From: an uncultured Lachnospiraceae bacterium
GTDB taxonomy: Bacteria; Bacillota; Clostridia; Lachnospirales; Lachnospiraceae
Direction: 5' to 3'
Length of the DNA: 64,000 nt
Assembly (NCBI GenBank): GCA_910587955.1
Contig: CAJUNN010000002.1
Coordinates: 1-64,000 of the forward strand
The first letter of the stretch is position 1, and each line of letters starts with the position of its first letter. Shown here piece after piece: positions 9,013-17,689 of the stretch. Under the pieces are notes generated by a model that saw only the letters and a program-made list of their open reading frames with translations, did no database searches and had not been told where the DNA came from. The position numbers and the translations under genes are program-made.

Positions 9013-10611
9013 TTATTGTTTTGTATTTTCTTCTTCCGTAGTTTCTTCTGCCTGCTCCTCCTCCGGATGCGCGGGCTCCTGGCTGATCAGCGCCATATAG
9101 TCCTTATCGTAATACTGCCGGATCACGTAATTCTGGTAATCCTTGTGGTCGCTTGTGAGGGTTCCGAAGTACAAAAGCTGCGGCCGGAAATTCACCTCGT
9201 CCACCATAATATGCCGGATCTCCGGGTCGTTGTACAGTGCTTCCCTGGCCTTTATCTCCTTGTGATACTGGGCCGCTTCCCCGTATACCAGGGATTTAAG
9301 GGCTGTAGCCCCGTTGATCTCCTCCAGGTTTTTCACCACATCCAGCCGGAGCAGGCACAAAAGCACGCCTGCAATCACTGCCGAGCCCCGGAGCAGGGGA
9401 GCCGCCCGTTTCAGGAGTTTTTGTATTTCCTCCCCGCAGGCCTCATATTTTCTCCGCAGCCAGCCCGCATAGTAAATGGCATTGGACGCATAGAAAAAGA
9501 TCAGGGCATAAAAGATAATATTGTAATACCTTCCGCCGGAAATAAAGCGCACCGCATAGATTCCCGGGACCCACAGCACCACATAAAGGCTGTATGTGAC
9601 CGCCGTAAACATCAGCGGGCAGCGGAAATCCCATTTGGCATGCTTCGTCTGATACAGCATAAAGAGAAACAGCGCCAGTATCGCCAGTATGATAATTACA
9701 TTGGTGCTCTCCCGCAGATACGTCAGTGCCTTGGTGTAAGACTTGTAAACCGCCTCCATGGGCGTCCTGGGCACAAAGCTCATCTGGCGCTTGGTATTCC
9801 CCGGCGCCAGCACATTTAAGGCGAAGGCCGCCGCATACCAGACAAACATTCCTGCATATTGAATTTTATACTTCTTTGAATATTCTTTCCCAACGAAAGC
9901 ATCCAGACACATCAAAAACAAAAATACAAATCCAAACAGGGCATTGGGATACATGCCTCCCGCTGTCACCACACAGAAAAAAAGATACAAAAACAGCTTT
10001 TTCCCGGAAATCTTGCGCTCATGAGCCGACCAGATCAGCATGGTGCAGAAAATAATCAGCACGGAAAAAAGGCCCGTATAGCCAATGCTCCCACAGTACC
10101 AGTAGAAAGCCTCCATTCCGATGGGAACATAATGAACGCAGAGAAACAAAACCCCGCTGGCCGTCACATCCGCCGTCTGCTTGCTCATACCCAGGATTTT
10201 GTGCATCAACACCCGGCAGCTGTAGAACACGCTTCCCACCAACAGGCCCATCAGGATAAAGGTCTGCAAAAAGGTCAGTTTTTCGGAAAACGCCGAAGGA
10301 CGCAGGGCGCAGATAAAACTAAAAGCATACGTTCCCTGCCAGCGCCCCCAGTTGTCCACAGCCCGCATAACTGCCGCCCACAGGACTGCCGGGATACGCT
10401 CCAGTCCTTCCGAAGCCCGGATGGCTTCCTTGATCCGCACCGAATAGTTAAAGTCATCCATGGCCGGATGGTTGTAAAAGCCAAGAGCCAGCATGGGAAG
10501 AATGGAGAGCAGAAACACCGTCACGCAGAAATAAGCCTGATTGTCCGGCTCCCGCATCCATTCTGTAAATTTATTCCAGCATTCACGGCTGATCCGGTAT
10601 ATGGTTTTCAT
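9013..10611 (-). CDS. DUF6056-type polytopic membrane protein, probable glycan enzyme
   Basis: A 532-residue membrane protein with about ten hydrophobic spans. After the first span comes MDDFNYSVRI and later DNWGRWQGTYAF, which I recognise as the acidic outer-loop pattern of the DUF6056 group, a GT-C-like set of proteins found in polysaccharide clusters. The last ~100 residues form an outer tail ending in a Glu-rich stretch (AHPEEEQAEETTEEENT). The start overlaps the end of the DUF2304 gene by 29 bases. It is likely a membrane glycosyltransferase using a lipid-linked donor, but its reaction is unproven. Confidence 0.75.
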   Translation of the reverse strand: MKTIYRISRECWNKFTEWMREPDNQAYFCVTVFLLSILPMLALGFYNHPAMDDFNYSVRIKEAIRASEGLERIPAVLWAAVMRAVDNWGRWQGTYAFSFICALRPSAFSEKLTFLQTFILMGLLVGSVFYSCRVLMHKILGMSKQTADVTASGVLFLCVHYVPIGMEAFYWYCGSIGYTGLFSVLIIFCTMLIWSAHERKISGKKLFLYLFFCVVTAGGMYPNALFGFVFLFLMCLDAFVGKEYSKKYKIQYAGMFVWYAAAFALNVLAPGNTKRQMSFVPRTPMEAVYKSYTKALTYLRESTNVIIILAILALFLFMLYQTKHAKWDFRCPLMFTAVTYSLYVVLWVPGIYAVRFISGGRYYNIIFYALIFFYASNAIYYAGWLRRKYEACGEEIQKLLKRAAPLLRGSAVIAGVLLCLLRLDVVKNLEEINGATALKSLVYGEAAQYHKEIKAREALYNDPEIRHIMVDEVNFRPQLLYFGTLTSDHKDYQNYVIRQYYDKDYMALISQEPAHPEEEQAEETTEEENTKQ

Positions 10612-10987
10612 CCGCCGTCTGCACCTCCTTCTCCAAACTGCGCTTCTGCTCGTCCGCCCGCGCCTTTTCCTCCAATGCCAGCTCCTGGGTCAAATCTTTT
10701 ACTTTATTTTCCAGGGTGGACAGCTCTATGGTCATAAAAAAGAGCTTGACCATAAGAACGAAAATAAACAGCAGAAAGATAAAGTTTACCGGGAGCTGCA
10801 TCCCTATCATTCGGGTAAACATGGACACCAGCCAGGGAAACAGGCTGAATACAATCAGCACCCCGGAAAAGAGAATCCAGAAGATGGCATACTCAATCTG
10901 CAGCTTGGACTGCCGGATCCGCTTTAAAATATAGTAAGTAGTGAAAAGAGACACTACGATCAAAATCACCCGGAAAACAAGTGTCAT
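10583..10987 (-). CDS. DUF2304 small membrane protein
   Basis: A protein of 134 residues with three hydrophobic segments (about 5-20, 35-55 and 65-90) and a charged, coiled-coil-like C-terminus (ENKVKDLTQELALEEKARAD). The order ILKRIRQSKLQIEYAIFWIL fits DUF2304, small membrane proteins usually encoded beside DPM1-like GT2 enzymes. That is the case here: its start overlaps the end of the upstream GT2 by four bases. It is probably a membrane partner of that enzyme. It overlaps the next gene by 29 bases, so the three are likely translated together. Confidence 0.87.
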   Translation of the reverse strand: MTLVFRVILIVVSLFTTYYILKRIRQSKLQIEYAIFWILFSGVLIVFSLFPWLVSMFTRMIGMQLPVNFIFLLFIFVLMVKLFFMTIELSTLENKVKDLTQELALEEKARADEQKRSLEKEVQTADENHIPDQP

Positions 10988-11685
10988 TTCACCTTCACCT
11001 CCCTGCGCTTTCGGAAATTCTGGATAAAGAGGATGGACAGCAGCATCCGCATCATATACATGACGGAACGGGACAGGTTCAGATAGCTCTCCCCTGCAAT
11101 CCGCTCATCCATCTCTACCTGAACCTCCGCAATGGTTGCGCCCTGTTTCAAAAGGTAGGAAATGGTATCCGGCTCCGGCCCATAGTTTAAATTCAAGGCA
11201 AATTCCGCTATCATCTTCTTATTAAACATCCGCATTCCGGAGGTGGGATCCTTCACTTTGCGCCCTGTAGTCATGCGGGTGGCCAGGGAAATGAGATTGC
11301 TTCCCAGCATCCGCAGGGATCCCGGCTTCTTTTGTGTCACAAACCGGGAGCCGATCACAATATCATAGCCTTCCTGAATCTTGTCCAGCATGGGGGCAAT
11401 GTATTCCGGCCGGTGCTGCCCGTCCGCGTCAAACTGGATGGCATAGTCATAGCCGTTCCGGTAAGCGTACTTAAGCCCCGTCTGAAAAGCCCCGGAAAGC
11501 CCCAGGTTCACCGCCAGATCAATCAGTTCATAGCCGTGCCGCCGGCAGAGCCCCGCCGTGTCATCCCCGGAACCGTCGTTGATCACCACATAGTCGTACA
11601 TCGGATAATTATTTTTCAGGTTTTCAATCACGCGCACAATATTCTGCTCTTCGTTGTACGCAGGAATAATCACCAGGCATTTCAT
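10984..11685 (-). CDS. GT2 glycosyltransferase, DPM1/polyprenyl-phosphate type
   Basis: A 233-residue GT2 enzyme with VIIPAYNEEQNI, VVINDGSGDDT, the metal-binding block IQFDADGQHRPEYI and GSRFVTQKKPGS, close to dolichyl/polyprenyl-phosphate sugar synthases. Unlike the synthase at 7027-8007 it has no strong membrane domain of its own; the overlapping DUF2304 protein probably supplies membrane attachment. It is expected to charge undecaprenyl phosphate with a sugar in the cytoplasm for a GT-C enzyme. The donor nucleotide sugar is not identifiable. Confidence 0.9.
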   Translation of the reverse strand: MKCLVIIPAYNEEQNIVRVIENLKNNYPMYDYVVINDGSGDDTAGLCRRHGYELIDLAVNLGLSGAFQTGLKYAYRNGYDYAIQFDADGQHRPEYIAPMLDKIQEGYDIVIGSRFVTQKKPGSLRMLGSNLISLATRMTTGRKVKDPTSGMRMFNKKMIAEFALNLNYGPEPDTISYLLKQGATIAEVQVEMDERIAGESYLNLSRSVMYMMRMLLSILFIQNFRKRREVKVK

Positions 11686-11732
11686 CTGTGTTCTCCTTGG
11701 GGCGCAGTCTTTTTGCGCCCGTTCCTACTAGT

Positions 11733-12482
11733 CTACCCTTTTTTTACGAATTGTGCAAGCACCCTGAGAGTCCGGCAGAAATCCGTAAATGCAGCCATGG
11801 GGATTCCGTTCTCCTTCAAGGCACGGTGTCCCTCTTTCATCCCTGCCAGGTAAGCCCCCAGGCTGTTGGTGCTTGTCCCACCATGTGACATGCGGATCAG
11901 TACCTCCGGCAGATAAGAAAGCCGCACCTTCCCATCCTTCAGAATCCGGATCATAAATTCATAATCCGCCGAAATCCGGTAGTCCGTCCGGTAGTATCCG
12001 AAGTTTTCATATACACTCCGGCGGAGATAGAGGGTGGGGTGCCCCGGCATCCAGCCAAACACAAGCTTTCCCTGTCCCTGGCGCCAGCGGCGGACCACCC
12101 GTTCCCCGTCCACATAGTCCAAATCCCCGTGGACCCCGTCAGTCCCTTCCCGCTCCATTATGTCCACCATTTTTGCCACCACATCCGGTCCTGCAAACTC
12201 ATCAAAACAGCAGCCCAGAATCTCCCCGGAGGACATCTTCAAGCCCTTGTTGAGGGCATCGTAAATTCCCTTATCCGGCTGAGAAATCCATTTCAGCCGC
12301 TCGCCGAAATCTTTTTGCGCCTGCCGTATCACTTCCAAGGTCCCGTCAGCGGAACCCCCGTCTACAATAATGTACTCTAAATTTTCATAATCCTGGGACC
12401 GGACCTGCCGGATGATTTTTTCCAGATTTTCCCTATCATTATAGGTAGTGGTCACAATGGATACCTTGGGACTTTCCATCAA
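11733..12482 (-). CDS. GT2 family glycosyltransferase
   Basis: A 249-residue soluble GT2 enzyme similar in layout to WcaE/WcaA-type transferases: VSIVTTTYNDRENLEK at the N-terminus, YIIVDGGSADGTLEV, KGIYDALNKGLKMSSGEI, and a late ISADYEFMIRILKDG block that carries the probable catalytic acidic residues. It would add a single sugar to a lipid-linked intermediate on the cytoplasmic face. Its start overlaps the end of the GT4 gene by four bases, indicating operon structure; 47 bases separate it from the next GT2 gene. Donor and acceptor are unknown. Confidence 0.92.
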   Translation of the reverse strand: MMESPKVSIVTTTYNDRENLEKIIRQVRSQDYENLEYIIVDGGSADGTLEVIRQAQKDFGERLKWISQPDKGIYDALNKGLKMSSGEILGCCFDEFAGPDVVAKMVDIMEREGTDGVHGDLDYVDGERVVRRWRQGQGKLVFGWMPGHPTLYLRRSVYENFGYYRTDYRISADYEFMIRILKDGKVRLSYLPEVLIRMSHGGTSTNSLGAYLAGMKEGHRALKENGIPMAAFTDFCRTLRVLAQFVKKG

Positions 12483-13684
12483 TGTTCCTCCAAAAGCTCC
12501 CGGTACAGCGAAAGATAGTCCCGGAACCTGTCATTTTTATCATACTTCCCGGCCCGGCTCCGGCACGCGTCCCGTTTTAAGGGCTCCCCGCGCATTTCCC
12601 GGACGGCCTTCACCAGCGCTTCCGTATCGCCTTTCGGCACAATCTTTCCCGTAGCCTCATCCACCGATTCCACACTTCCCCCTGTGGCAAAGGTAATCAC
12701 CGGCGTCCCGCAGGCCAAAGCCTCCAGATTGGTGGTGGGAAACGTATCTTCCAGGGTTGTGTTCACATACACATCCGCCATGGAATAATACCGGGCCAGT
12801 TCCTCCACGCTCTCCGTGCGCATCACCCCGTAAATCTTCGGGTGAAGCTTCTTTAATTTCCGTTTGGAAAGGCCGATCAGGATAATCTGAAAAGAATCCT
12901 CAAGGCGCTCTGCCAGCTCCTCAAAGTAAGCATAGCCTTTCCGCTCTTCCCACATACCTGCCACGCCGAGAATGATATATTTTCCCTCCATATGCAGCCG
13001 CTCCCGCAAATCGCCGGCTCCCGGCAAAAAGCGCGCAAGGTCAATGCCGTTTGGAATCACCCGGACCGGATAGGCGCCCAGGTAAGACTCCTTTGCAAAA
13101 CCGGCCAGCCAGGAGGAAGGCGTTACCACTGTCAAATCCGGGACGCCCAAAAAGGCCGCCTTCTTCCGGGCATAATTCCCTTCGGAGTTGTCCCGGAACA
13201 GGGCATAGGGATAAACCTCCCGGTACTGGGGACATCGGCTGCAGCCCGTCTTCCATTTCATACAGCCGATATAATCAAAATGGGCGCAGTGCCCCGTAAA
13301 GCTCCAGCAGTCATGCAGGGTCCAGACCACCGGCCGGCCGGCCGTCTTTAAATAAGCGAAAAGCTCTTCCGCATCCAGATAAAAACCGTGAATGTTGTGA
13401 AGATGAATAATATCCGGCCCATACGCCTCAATCTTCCGGATCAGCTTCTTTGTATGCCCCCCGGAAGCAAATCCATGGGTTCCCCCGAAAAAGGTGTGAA
13501 GCACATGCACTCCCATATCAAAATGGGAGCCGAACTTATAAGCCGGCACCCCCTGGGGGGCCTTCCGCCTTCCGTAGGCGATGAGTCCCTCGTCTCCTTC
13601 CGCCTCCAGCATATGCACGATATCCACTGCAATGCGGCCCACGCTCCCGCTGCCGCACACCGTATTGATCTGTAAAACCTTCAA
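12479..13684 (-). CDS. GT4 family glycosyltransferase
   Basis: The 401-residue product is a two-domain GT-B enzyme. The N-domain has LQINTVCGSGSVGRIAVDI and PDIIHLHNIHG; the C-domain has VRVIPNGIDLARF, ILGVAGMWEERKG and the nucleotide-sugar-binding stretch NLEALACGTPVITFATGG. An unusual cysteine cluster (HCAHFDYIGC, then TGCSRCPQ, around residues 135-155) could bind a metal and is seen in a subset of this family. The start is a TTG at 13684 with GAGGAG eight bases upstream. It stands directly after the fucose-activation gene, so a fucose or hexose transfer is plausible but not shown. Confidence 0.9.
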   Translation of the reverse strand: MKVLQINTVCGSGSVGRIAVDIVHMLEAEGDEGLIAYGRRKAPQGVPAYKFGSHFDMGVHVLHTFFGGTHGFASGGHTKKLIRKIEAYGPDIIHLHNIHGFYLDAEELFAYLKTAGRPVVWTLHDCWSFTGHCAHFDYIGCMKWKTGCSRCPQYREVYPYALFRDNSEGNYARKKAAFLGVPDLTVVTPSSWLAGFAKESYLGAYPVRVIPNGIDLARFLPGAGDLRERLHMEGKYIILGVAGMWEERKGYAYFEELAERLEDSFQIILIGLSKRKLKKLHPKIYGVMRTESVEELARYYSMADVYVNTTLEDTFPTTNLEALACGTPVITFATGGSVESVDEATGKIVPKGDTEALVKAVREMRGEPLKRDACRSRAGKYDKNDRFRDYLSLYRELLEEH

Positions 13685-13706
13685 ACCAAGCTCTCCTCAC
13701 ACACTG

Positions 13707-16700
13707 TCACAGCAGCAGCTCGCAATCCCACACATCCACGCCGCTATCCTGGAAAACGCTTCGGATGCGGGCGCGCAGCTCTTCCTTCGTACGGCCTTTC
13801 TTCAAAACGGCCTGCAGAAAGCCTCCTCCTCCTGCCCCGCAGATCATGCGGGCAGAGAGCAGATCCCCGCAGCTTAAGAAAATCTGATCGATGCAGGTGT
13901 TGGTGCTGCCCGCGTCCAGACGGCGGGACAGCTCCCAGTGCCGTTCCAAAAGCTCCGCAAAGCCGTCTACATTTCCTTTTTCCAGCTCAAATTTCATCAG
14001 GACCGCCACCCGCTGAATCTCATAGAGAACCTCCAGGGAATTGGGGTTGGAGCCGATATAGCCGCCCACCACTTCCCGCAGAAGATTTCTGGCCAGGCGG
14101 CGCTGTCCCGTGTAGATCAGCACAAAGCGCTCCTTCAATTCCCGGGCTGCTTTTTCCGGAAGGTTCAGATGCTCCACCTGAATCTCCTGCAATAATCCCG
14201 GCTTGGTGGTCGCCATCTTGATCCCATCCGTCAGGCCGCCCACCTGATCCTGCCAGCCGCCTCCGGTGCTCATAAGCTGCTCCATACACAGCACATGGGT
14301 ATACAATTCATTTTCCGTAACTTCTTTTCCGATATACGCAAAGATAGCTTTCACACAGGCGCCCGCCAAAATGCTGCTGGTCCCAAGCCCCGAGCCCCTG
14401 GGAATTCCCATTACGGCCGTGGAGAGATACAGCCCGCCCCCAAGCTTTTCTATCAGCTGCTCAAAAGAAAGGCTTCCCCGCACGGGGACAATGCCGCAGG
14501 CCAGAAGCGCCGCCTTGTGAAGTGCGTAGGTGTCAAAAGGATCCCTGCAGTTCTTTAGCTTCTCCATGCTGGTAAACTCGTCATAAGCCCCGGAATCCGT
14601 GCTTGCCAGGGCAATGCAGGGCTTGTCTATGCGCTTCACCGTCACCACCACCGGAAGGATTCCGCCCAGCTTCACCGCCGCATTCAGGACCGTGCCTCCA
14701 TGCTCGTTGCAGTAGGGCGGCGTATCCGACCAGCCGCCGCCGAAATTGACGCGGATAGGAAGCTCAACCTTTACTTCCTCTTTCGTAATCCGGTACGGCT
14801 CCTCCGCCGGCGCCTGTCCGATGCTGGCGTCATAGAGGCTGTCGCAGATATAGCAAAAGCATTTGTTTTCCAGTTCTTCGCTCAAATGCCCTTTGGTCAT
14901 TTTGGAAAGATAATAATAAAGACGCATCCGCAGGCCGAATTCCGAATGCTCCGCAATCTCCAGAAGCTTTTTGGTCTCCGTCTCCCGGATTCCCTCCCTG
15001 CCGAAAACGGAGGCCGCCTCCCCGATGCTCTTTCGCTGCTCCAGGGCAAGAAGAAAACGGGCAATCCGCACCTGGGTGTTCAGCTTCGCCTGCCAGGCCA
15101 CAATTTCTTTTCCGTCCGCCTGCTCAAAGCTCTCCTGAAGGCTTCTGCGTTCTTTCGCCCGGTACTCTTCTGCCCGGCGTCCGTCCCCGGATGCCAGCTC
15201 CAGAACCAACATGGCAGACTGCACCGCCTCTTCTATCGTCTCGCAGACAGGATAAAGACGGGCCGTCCAAAGGAAATGCCCCTCTTCTCCCCAGACCTCT
15301 TCCTGTCCAAGTCCTGCCGTTCCAAGAAAGGCCTTTAGATCCGTATTCAGAAAAGCAGTCCCCTCTTCCATTCTTCCCTTGGGATTGTCTTTCATTCCGT
15401 AGACCCGCACCACGAAAGTCCCGTCCTTCTCCTTAAGCCCGTGCAGGACCGTCCCCTCAGGAATTTTTTCTCCCCGCAGGGTCACGCCGGAGAGTACACA
15501 CTGTTCCCCAATCTGTGTGCCGCCGTAAATATAGCTGTCCTCAATATAAGAAGAAGCTGCAATCTTTGTGTGCTTCTCAATGTAGCTGTTGCTGTAGGCA
15601 TTGGCCCCCGGATGCTCCTCTACACCCAGAATCTGCCCCTTCCAGTCCAGGAACTCATAATTGTCAATCTCTTCTGTCATCAGCTTCAGAAGCTCCCGGG
15701 TAGTTCCAAAATGAATAAACTGGGCCGGAGAAAGGCAGAGCAGCTTCATGGAATAGGGATGCAGAGCCTCCCACAGGGCTTTCCTGCACTCCAGAAGTTC
15801 TCCGCAAAGTTCCCCTTCCGCCTTTTCCTGCAAATACTGTTCCAAAGCAGCATGGCTTGCCAGGGGATAGAGAAAATCCCCGTAAAAGCTCACCCGCGCC
15901 CTCTCATTCACAAATTTCCCATACCGCCCGGGATCCACCTTTCCTTCCCGGCTAATCAGGGCAAACAGGCTTTCCAGAAGCTCGCAGTCCAGCATAATGG
16001 CCCCCGTATCCAGATCCACGGCGTGGTGTTCGTTCACCGCTCCCAGCTTTGTGAGCTGTTCCACGCTCTGCTTGTGCAGGAATCTCCCCACATTGCCTTT
16101 CTCGTCGCTTAAGAAAACACCATGGTTCTTTCCCGTCTCCACATCCTCTTTAATGGAGATGGCCGCAGCTCCCCGGAAGGTGAAGTCAATCTGCAGGGGA
16201 TTGAACAAAAGCAGCACATCCCCGGACAATACCAGCATCCCCTCCTTAAAGCGGGCCGGCATGCCGGACATGCCAATCATAAATTCATCAAAAAGCGTGG
16301 AGCGCCGTCCGTCGGGAAGCTCTCTTGGCACCGGAGAAAACAGCTTGCCGCAGGCCGAATACTGAGGAACCCGTTTGGAATCCCCGCCGGAATGAATGAC
16401 AAGAATCCGCTTATTCCGAAAGCAATTTTCTTGCGTCTCCTGTTCACGGATATATTTCATCACATGAAAAGTAGCTCCGCCGGATCCCACCCGTTTTCCA
16501 TCCGGATCCGGAAGTACTGCGTACTTTGTCTGTGCGGGAAGGCGGCCGTGTTCCAGACGGTCGGCAATCTGCGCCCGGTAGCTCTCCGCCTGATCCTCAT
16601 TGGAAGCCGTGAGAATTACGTAATCCCAGTGAATAAAATATTTCTTTGCCAGGGATCGCTCATAGTCTTCCCAAGCGTCTTTGTAGCTCTGGCGTAGAAA

Positions 16701-16727
16701 AAGGTTCTTCATTTTCTGCGGTTTCAT
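13707..16727 (-). CDS. fkp: Bifunctional L-fucokinase/fucose-1-phosphate guanylyltransferase
   Basis: A 1,006-residue fusion that phosphorylates free L-fucose and converts it to GDP-L-fucose in the cytoplasm. The N-terminal half carries the pyrophosphorylase motif LPDPDGKRVGSGGAT near residues 72-86, followed by a left-handed-helix-like region (YIEKHTKIAASSYIEDSYIY). The C-terminal half is a GHMP kinase with PIRVNFGGGWSDTPPYC near residue 655, the ATP loop IPRGSGLGTSSILAGA near 770 and the late ICGAGGGGFLQAVL. Bacteroides Fkp is about 950 residues, so length and domain order fit. AAGGAG precedes the ATG. It heads the leftward glycan cluster and is divergent from a fucosyltransferase-like gene, which supports use of salvaged fucose in a surface glycan. 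Confidence 0.93.
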   Translation of the reverse strand: MKPQKMKNLFLRQSYKDAWEDYERSLAKKYFIHWDYVILTASNEDQAESYRAQIADRLEHGRLPAQTKYAVLPDPDGKRVGSGGATFHVMKYIREQETQENCFRNKRILVIHSGGDSKRVPQYSACGKLFSPVPRELPDGRRSTLFDEFMIGMSGMPARFKEGMLVLSGDVLLLFNPLQIDFTFRGAAAISIKEDVETGKNHGVFLSDEKGNVGRFLHKQSVEQLTKLGAVNEHHAVDLDTGAIMLDCELLESLFALISREGKVDPGRYGKFVNERARVSFYGDFLYPLASHAALEQYLQEKAEGELCGELLECRKALWEALHPYSMKLLCLSPAQFIHFGTTRELLKLMTEEIDNYEFLDWKGQILGVEEHPGANAYSNSYIEKHTKIAASSYIEDSYIYGGTQIGEQCVLSGVTLRGEKIPEGTVLHGLKEKDGTFVVRVYGMKDNPKGRMEEGTAFLNTDLKAFLGTAGLGQEEVWGEEGHFLWTARLYPVCETIEEAVQSAMLVLELASGDGRRAEEYRAKERRSLQESFEQADGKEIVAWQAKLNTQVRIARFLLALEQRKSIGEAASVFGREGIRETETKKLLEIAEHSEFGLRMRLYYYLSKMTKGHLSEELENKCFCYICDSLYDASIGQAPAEEPYRITKEEVKVELPIRVNFGGGWSDTPPYCNEHGGTVLNAAVKLGGILPVVVTVKRIDKPCIALASTDSGAYDEFTSMEKLKNCRDPFDTYALHKAALLACGIVPVRGSLSFEQLIEKLGGGLYLSTAVMGIPRGSGLGTSSILAGACVKAIFAYIGKEVTENELYTHVLCMEQLMSTGGGWQDQVGGLTDGIKMATTKPGLLQEIQVEHLNLPEKAARELKERFVLIYTGQRRLARNLLREVVGGYIGSNPNSLEVLYEIQRVAVLMKFELEKGNVDGFAELLERHWELSRRLDAGSTNTCIDQIFLSCGDLLSARMICGAGGGGFLQAVLKKGRTKEELRARIRSVFQDSGVDVWDCELLL

Positions 16728-16769
16728 AACTGCTCCTTGCGTTTTCTTCTAGTCTTTTTTACAAAAATG

Positions 16770-16778
16770 TGGTATACT
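16770..16778 (+). promoter_or_regulatory. Extended -10 promoter for the fucosyltransferase-like gene
   Basis: TGG followed by TATACT fits an extended -10 element, about 45 bases before the ATG at 16823. No good -35 box is visible at 16-18 bases upstream, which extended -10 promoters can tolerate. Confidence 0.5.
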
Positions 16779-16803
16779 AAACCGTATTCAGCCATTGAAT
16801 CAA
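16774..16803 (-). promoter_or_regulatory. Candidate promoter for fkp and the leftward glycan cluster
   Basis: On the minus strand TTGATT (16798-16803) is followed after 18 bases by TAGTAT (16774-16779). Both boxes are imperfect. The -10 overlaps the opposing -10 of the plus-strand gene within a GTATAC palindrome, so the two promoters probably compete. Confidence 0.45.
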
Positions 16804-16822
16804 AAGAAAGGCAAAATATACT

Positions 16823-17614
16823 ATGTTAATAATACAACCTTCAGGCGGTTTATGCAATAGGATGCGGGTGATTAATTCCGCCTGTGAACTTGCCAGGCGG
16901 AGGGGGGAAAAGCTCATTGTCCTCTGGTATCTCTGCGGGGAGCTGAACTGCCCCTTTGAAGCCCTTTTCCGGCCGGTGCAGGAAATCCGCATCATCAATA
17001 TCCGTTCCCTAAGAGATCCCCGGAAGCTATTCTACCAGCTGACAGCGGCGCAGCGCTTCGGCAATGAGGACATTGTCAGCAACCGGACGGACGGCGTTCT
17101 CAACGAGACCTTTTTCCGCAGCCTGAAAAACCGCGTGTATCTCTTTACCTGGGAACACTTTTACCCTTCCGCTGATTATCATCTTTATATTCCCGTAGAC
17201 GCCCTGAAGGAGCGTATCCGCGCCTTCACGGAGCAGTTCGGCTCCCGCTGCGTAGGTGTCCATATCCGGCGGACAGACAATGCGGTTTCCATGGGAAAGA
17301 GCACGACAGAACAGTTTGTCCTGGAGATGAACCGGGAGCTTTCCGAACATCCGGAAAGCCGTTTTTTCCTGGCTACCGACGACAGGTCGGAAGAAGCATT
17401 TCTGCGGAAAACCTTTCCCGGAAAGATCATCAGCAACGAAACCAGGACCCTGGAACGCAGCAGCATTGCCGGCATCCAGGATGCCCTGCTGGATCTTTAC
17501 TGTCTCTCTGCCACGGACAAGCTCATCGGCAGCTACTGGAGTTCTTTCACAGACATTGCCGCAGATATGCGGGGCATTGAAAAGGTAATCGCAGGAGATT
17601 CCGGCGAAACGTGA
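16823..17614 (+). CDS. Fucosyltransferase-like protein (HxRRTD family)
   Basis: A 263-residue protein opening with IIQPSGGLCNRMRVINSA, an N-terminal block shared by GT-B fucosyltransferases (QPSGGLGNRM-like), and carrying GVHIRRTDNA near residue 147, the GDP-fucose-binding H-x-R-R-T-D motif of alpha-1,6/O-fucosyltransferases (NodZ/FUT8 type). Late SYWSSFTDIAA resembles the SxFS block of the same families. It is divergent from fkp, which makes GDP-fucose, so a fucosyl transfer onto the glycan or a surface protein is the best reading. I cannot decide between GT11, GT23 and an O-fucosyltransferase class. The ribosome site (AAAGG) is weak and distant. Confidence 0.75.
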   Translation: MLIIQPSGGLCNRMRVINSACELARRRGEKLIVLWYLCGELNCPFEALFRPVQEIRIINIRSLRDPRKLFYQLTAAQRFGNEDIVSNRTDGVLNETFFRSLKNRVYLFTWEHFYPSADYHLYIPVDALKERIRAFTEQFGSRCVGVHIRRTDNAVSMGKSTTEQFVLEMNRELSEHPESRFFLATDDRSEEAFLRKTFPGKIISNETRTLERSSIAGIQDALLDLYCLSATDKLIGSYWSSFTDIAADMRGIEKVIAGDSGET

Positions 17615-17647
17615 AAAAATTTCCCGGAAAATTTTTTAAAAAAAGTG

Positions 17648-17677
17648 TTGACAAAGAGAAAGCCATGCGAATATAAT
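17648..17677 (+). promoter_or_regulatory. Sigma-A promoter of the T-box/transporter operon
   Basis: Perfect TTGACA (17648-17653) and TATAAT (17672-17677) boxes are separated by 18 bases. Transcription should start near 17684 and run directly into the T-box leader. Confidence 0.88.
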
Positions 17678-17689
17678 ACGTGTAACGTA

